Positions 6,540 to 8,175 of a DNA stretch of 8,175 bases are shown piece by piece. The notes beneath the pieces were generated by a model that was given only the letters and a program-made list of their open reading frames with translations, ran no database searches and was not told where the DNA came from. Both the position numbers and the translations under genes were made by a program. The stretch's first letter is position 1; every line of letters starts with the position of its first letter. Origin of the DNA: Verrucomicrobiales bacterium (lineage in GTDB: Bacteria; Verrucomicrobiota; Verrucomicrobiia; Verrucomicrobiales; DEV007); NCBI GenBank assembly GCA_023253615.1, contig JALRFZ010000006.1, positions 1 through 8,175 of the forward strand, given 5' to 3'.

Positions 6540-8175
6540 ATGAATCCCCTCCACGAACACGACCTCCTCCTCTCGCGCCGGCAATTCTTCGGCCACAGCG
6601 GATTGCGCCTCGGCGGGCTCGGTTTGGCGAGCCTGATGGGACGCGACGCGTTTTCCGCGGCCCCTGCCGCTTCCTCGACGCTTGTTCACCCGCCTTTGCC
6701 CGGACTGCCGCATCTCCCGGCGAAGGCGAAATCGGTGATTTACCTGCACATGAACGGGGGGCCTTCCCAGATCGACACCTGGGATTACAAACCCGGCCTC
6801 TCCGAGTGGTTCGACAAGGACATCCCGCCGAGCGTGCAGGGCGGCCAGCGGCTCACGGGCATGACGAGCAAACAGGCGCGTTTTCCCGTCGCTCCGAGTC
6901 TCTTCCAATTTTCGCAACACGGCCAGTGCGGCCGCTGGGTCAGCGAACTGTTGCCGCACACCGCGAAACACGTCGATGACATCGCTCTTGTGAAGACGGT
7001 CCACACGAACGCGATCAACCACGATCCGGCCTGCACCTTCGTCATGACCGGACGCGAGGTGCCCGGCTTCGCCAGTCTCGGCTCGTGGCTCGCCTACGGG
7101 CTCGGCAGCGAGAGCAACGACCTGCCCGCTTTCGTTGTCCTCACTCCGAACTGGAGTTCGAAGGCAGCGGCCCAGGCCCTCTTCACACGGATGTGGAACA
7201 GTGGATTCCTCCCCGGAAAATACAGCGGCGTGGCCCTGCGGGCCTCGGGCGATCCGGTCCTCTATCTGAAGAATCCCGAAGGCGTCACCCCGACGCAGCG
7301 GCGAGCCCAGCTCGACATCCTCGCGGAGATGAACGCGCACCGTTTCGGGCAACTCGGCGATCCCGAGATCCAGAACCGCATTTCCCAATACGAGATGGCC
7401 TTCCGCATGCAGACCAGCGTGCCGGAGCTGACCGATCTCTCCGGCGAGAGCAAGGCGACCCTCGAGAGCTACGGTCCCGACGTGCAAAAGCCCGGCACCT
7501 TCGCCGCGAGCGCGATCATGGCCCGCCGCCTCGTCGAGCGCGGCGTGCGCGTCGTCCAGATCCTCCACCGCGGCTGGGACCAGCACGGCAACCTGCCTTC
7601 GGACATCCGGCTCCCGGACCGGATCGATAACGTCGTGCCGGTGATATTCGACCGCACTTCGTACGATCAGATGGCCGAAGAGATGGTATCCGGGGAGATC
7701 ATGGCCACCAGCGCCGGTGTGCTTGCCGGGAAGCTTGGGCAGATGGCTAACGGGGCAGTCTACGACGAGGATCGAAACGTACACGTGATCCACACCGCGA
7801 AACTTGACGCACTGCAAGAAATTGTCGACCAAGGGGAGCCCGTGCTTTGCTTTACGGCCTACCAGCATGATCAGCAGGCGATCCTGCAGAGATTCCCGAA
7901 GGCGGTCGTATTCGACGGAGAATCGAGCCTTAAATCGTGGCAGGCTGGAAAGATCCCGCTTTTGATCATGCACCCACGGAGCGGCGGGCATGGCGTCGAT
8001 GGGCTTCAGGTCGGCGGTAGCGTTGCCTGTTGGTATGGTTTGCCCTTCTCGCTGGATCTTTATGAGCAGGCGAATGCCCGGCTGCACCGTTCAGGGCAGA
8101 AGAATAGTGTCGTAGTGCATCACCTCGTGTCCGTCGGTACAATCGACCAGCGGATTATGCGAGTCTTGGAAACCA
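6540..8175 (+). CDS. DUF1501 protein, truncated and fused in frame to a phage-type SNF2 helicase C-terminal lobe; runs off the window
   Basis: The frame is open for 545 codons to the window end. Residues 1-353 are DUF1501: a twin-arginine-like signal (SRRQFF at 12-17, then GLRLGGLGLASLMG), the typical YLHMNGGPSQIDTWDYKP segment, the NHDPACTFVMTGRE region, and HRGWDQHGNLP at 343-353. DUF1501 proteins are exported, related to the alkaline phosphatase/sulfatase fold, and usually accompany PSD1 genes, as here. The family normally continues for roughly another 120 residues (WGGEFGR and the HH-containing segments); these are absent. From about residue 356 the sequence becomes a helicase lobe (LPDRIDNVVPV onward). 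The phase is intact across the join, so no stop or frameshift marks it. A Tat-exported half-phosphatase joined to half a helicase is unlikely to work as either. I treat it as a broken or chimeric gene; the DUF1501 identity itself is sure. Confidence 0.85.
   Translation, partial: MNPLHEHDLLLSRRQFFGHSGLRLGGLGLASLMGRDAFSAAPAASSTLVHPPLPGLPHLPAKAKSVIYLHMNGGPSQIDTWDYKPGLSEWFDKDIPPSVQGGQRLTGMTSKQARFPVAPSLFQFSQHGQCGRWVSELLPHTAKHVDDIALVKTVHTNAINHDPACTFVMTGREVPGFASLGSWLAYGLGSESNDLPAFVVLTPNWSSKAAAQALFTRMWNSGFLPGKYSGVALRASGDPVLYLKNPEGVTPTQRRAQLDILAEMNAHRFGQLGDPEIQNRISQYEMAFRMQTSVPELTDLSGESKATLESYGPDVQKPGTFAASAIMARRLVERGVRVVQILHRGWDQHGNLPSDIRLPDRIDNVVPVIFDRTSYDQMAEEMVSGEIMATSAGVLAGKLGQMANGAVYDEDRNVHVIHTAKLDALQEIVDQGEPVLCFTAYQHDQQAILQRFPKAVVFDGESSLKSWQAGKIPLLIMHPRSGGHGVDGLQVGGSVACWYGLPFSLDLYEQANARLHRSGQKNSVVVHHLVSVGTIDQRIMRVLET
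7593..7620 (+). other. Join between DUF1501 and helicase sequence (chimera or recombination junction)
   Basis: The stretch encodes LPSDIRLPDR. LPSDIRL fits a DUF1501 continuation after GWDQHGN, and IRLPDRIDNVVPV fits the start of a helicase segment, so the two parents may share several bases around ACATCCGGCTCC. By hand count, GC is about 67% over 7261-7620 and about 58% over 7681-8160, and codon choice shifts at the same place toward GTA, CTT, TTT and AGT. The exact breakpoint cannot be fixed without both parent sequences. Confidence 0.75.
7606..8175 (+). pseudogene. Phage-type SNF2/DEAD-box helicase, C-terminal lobe only, both ends incomplete
   Basis: This segment resembles the second RecA lobe of the SNF2-like helicases found in tailed-phage replication modules. 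Visible pieces in order are PDRIDNVVPV, a helical part ending LAGKLGQMANGAVYDED, then IHTAKLDALQEIVDQGEPVLCFTAY (written across motif IV), motif V in SGGHGVDGLQVGG (residues 481-493 of the fused frame), and motif VI QANARLHRSGQ (Gln510, Arg514, Arg517, Gly519, Gln520), followed by VVVHHLVSVGTIDQRIM. The first lobe with Walker A and DExH is missing, and no room exists for it because DUF1501 sequence abuts directly. The C-terminus runs off the window. Lower GC and different codon use than the DUF1501 part point to another origin. It is called a fragment because it cannot hydrolyse ATP alone. Confidence 0.8.

Noticed and set aside
3041..6541. 1166-codon open frame on the minus strand opposite the PSD1 gene
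   Set aside because: It is a GC-driven antisense shadow: its translation is rich in Arg/Gly/Val with no recognisable domain, and it reads through the palindrome pair, the terminator and the antisense of tRNA-Tyr. The plus strand encodes a clear family protein.
6382..6543. 53-codon plus-strand frame overlapping the PSD1 stop and the DUF1501 start
   Set aside because: It is made almost entirely of the palindrome pair and its spacer, with no domain. The ATGA overlaps at both ends are suggestive but most likely reflect the gene boundaries.
6480..8087. 535-codon minus-strand frame opposite DUF1501 and the helicase fragment
   Set aside because: No domain is recognisable, and it crosses a join between two unrelated sequences that are both clearly coded on the plus strand.
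7606..8175. Evidence for an integrated prophage at the right end
   Set aside because: Only one incomplete phage-type gene is visible; there is no integrase, att repeat or second phage gene, and a helicase normally lies inside a phage genome, not at its edge.

Overview
The window looks like a high-GC chromosomal segment of a member of the PVC group, most likely Verrucomicrobiota. The main reason is a planctomycete-type cytochrome c / PSD1 (DUF1553) gene followed by a DUF1501 gene, a pairing characteristic of that group. Genes with poor or absent Shine-Dalgarno sequences and a long GC-driven antisense shadow frame fit this. The assignment rests on gene families recognised by eye, not on a search.

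Layout. Positions 1-2478 (minus strand) hold most of mfd, the transcription-repair coupling factor; its C-terminal part lies outside the window. An AT-rich divergent gap (2479-2674) carries an 18-base palindrome and a promoter-like sequence. It is followed by a 78-residue zinc-ribbon protein (2675-2911, plus), a tRNA-Tyr(GTA) with encoded CCA (3023-3107), and a perfect 19-bp terminator hairpin that starts on the last base of the tRNA. Then come a 1028-residue secreted PSCyt1-PSCyt2-PSD1 protein (3296-6382), a 127-base element of two inverted palindromes (6401-6527), and a Tat-type DUF1501 gene starting at 6540.

The most striking feature is the DUF1501 reading frame. After about residue 353-358 it stops being DUF1501 and continues in frame, with no stop, as the C-terminal RecA lobe of a phage-type SNF2/DEAD-box helicase (about 7606 to the window end). 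Both halves lack essential parts: DUF1501 loses its C-terminal portion and the helicase loses its ATP-binding lobe. Base composition drops from about 67% to about 58% GC at the join (hand count). The likeliest reading is a chimeric assembly or an illegitimate recombination join, not a designed two-domain enzyme, but it is the point that most needs checking.

How the genes relate: the PSD1 and DUF1501 genes probably form a two-gene unit encoding exported proteins, often found with sulfatases and polysaccharide-degradation genes in PVC bacteria. mfd, the zinc-ribbon gene and tRNA-Tyr are ordinary housekeeping or small conserved genes. I do not see a defence system, CRISPR array, complete mobile element or new multi-gene system here. 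The candidates for novelty are the fused frame and the REPIN-like palindrome pair.
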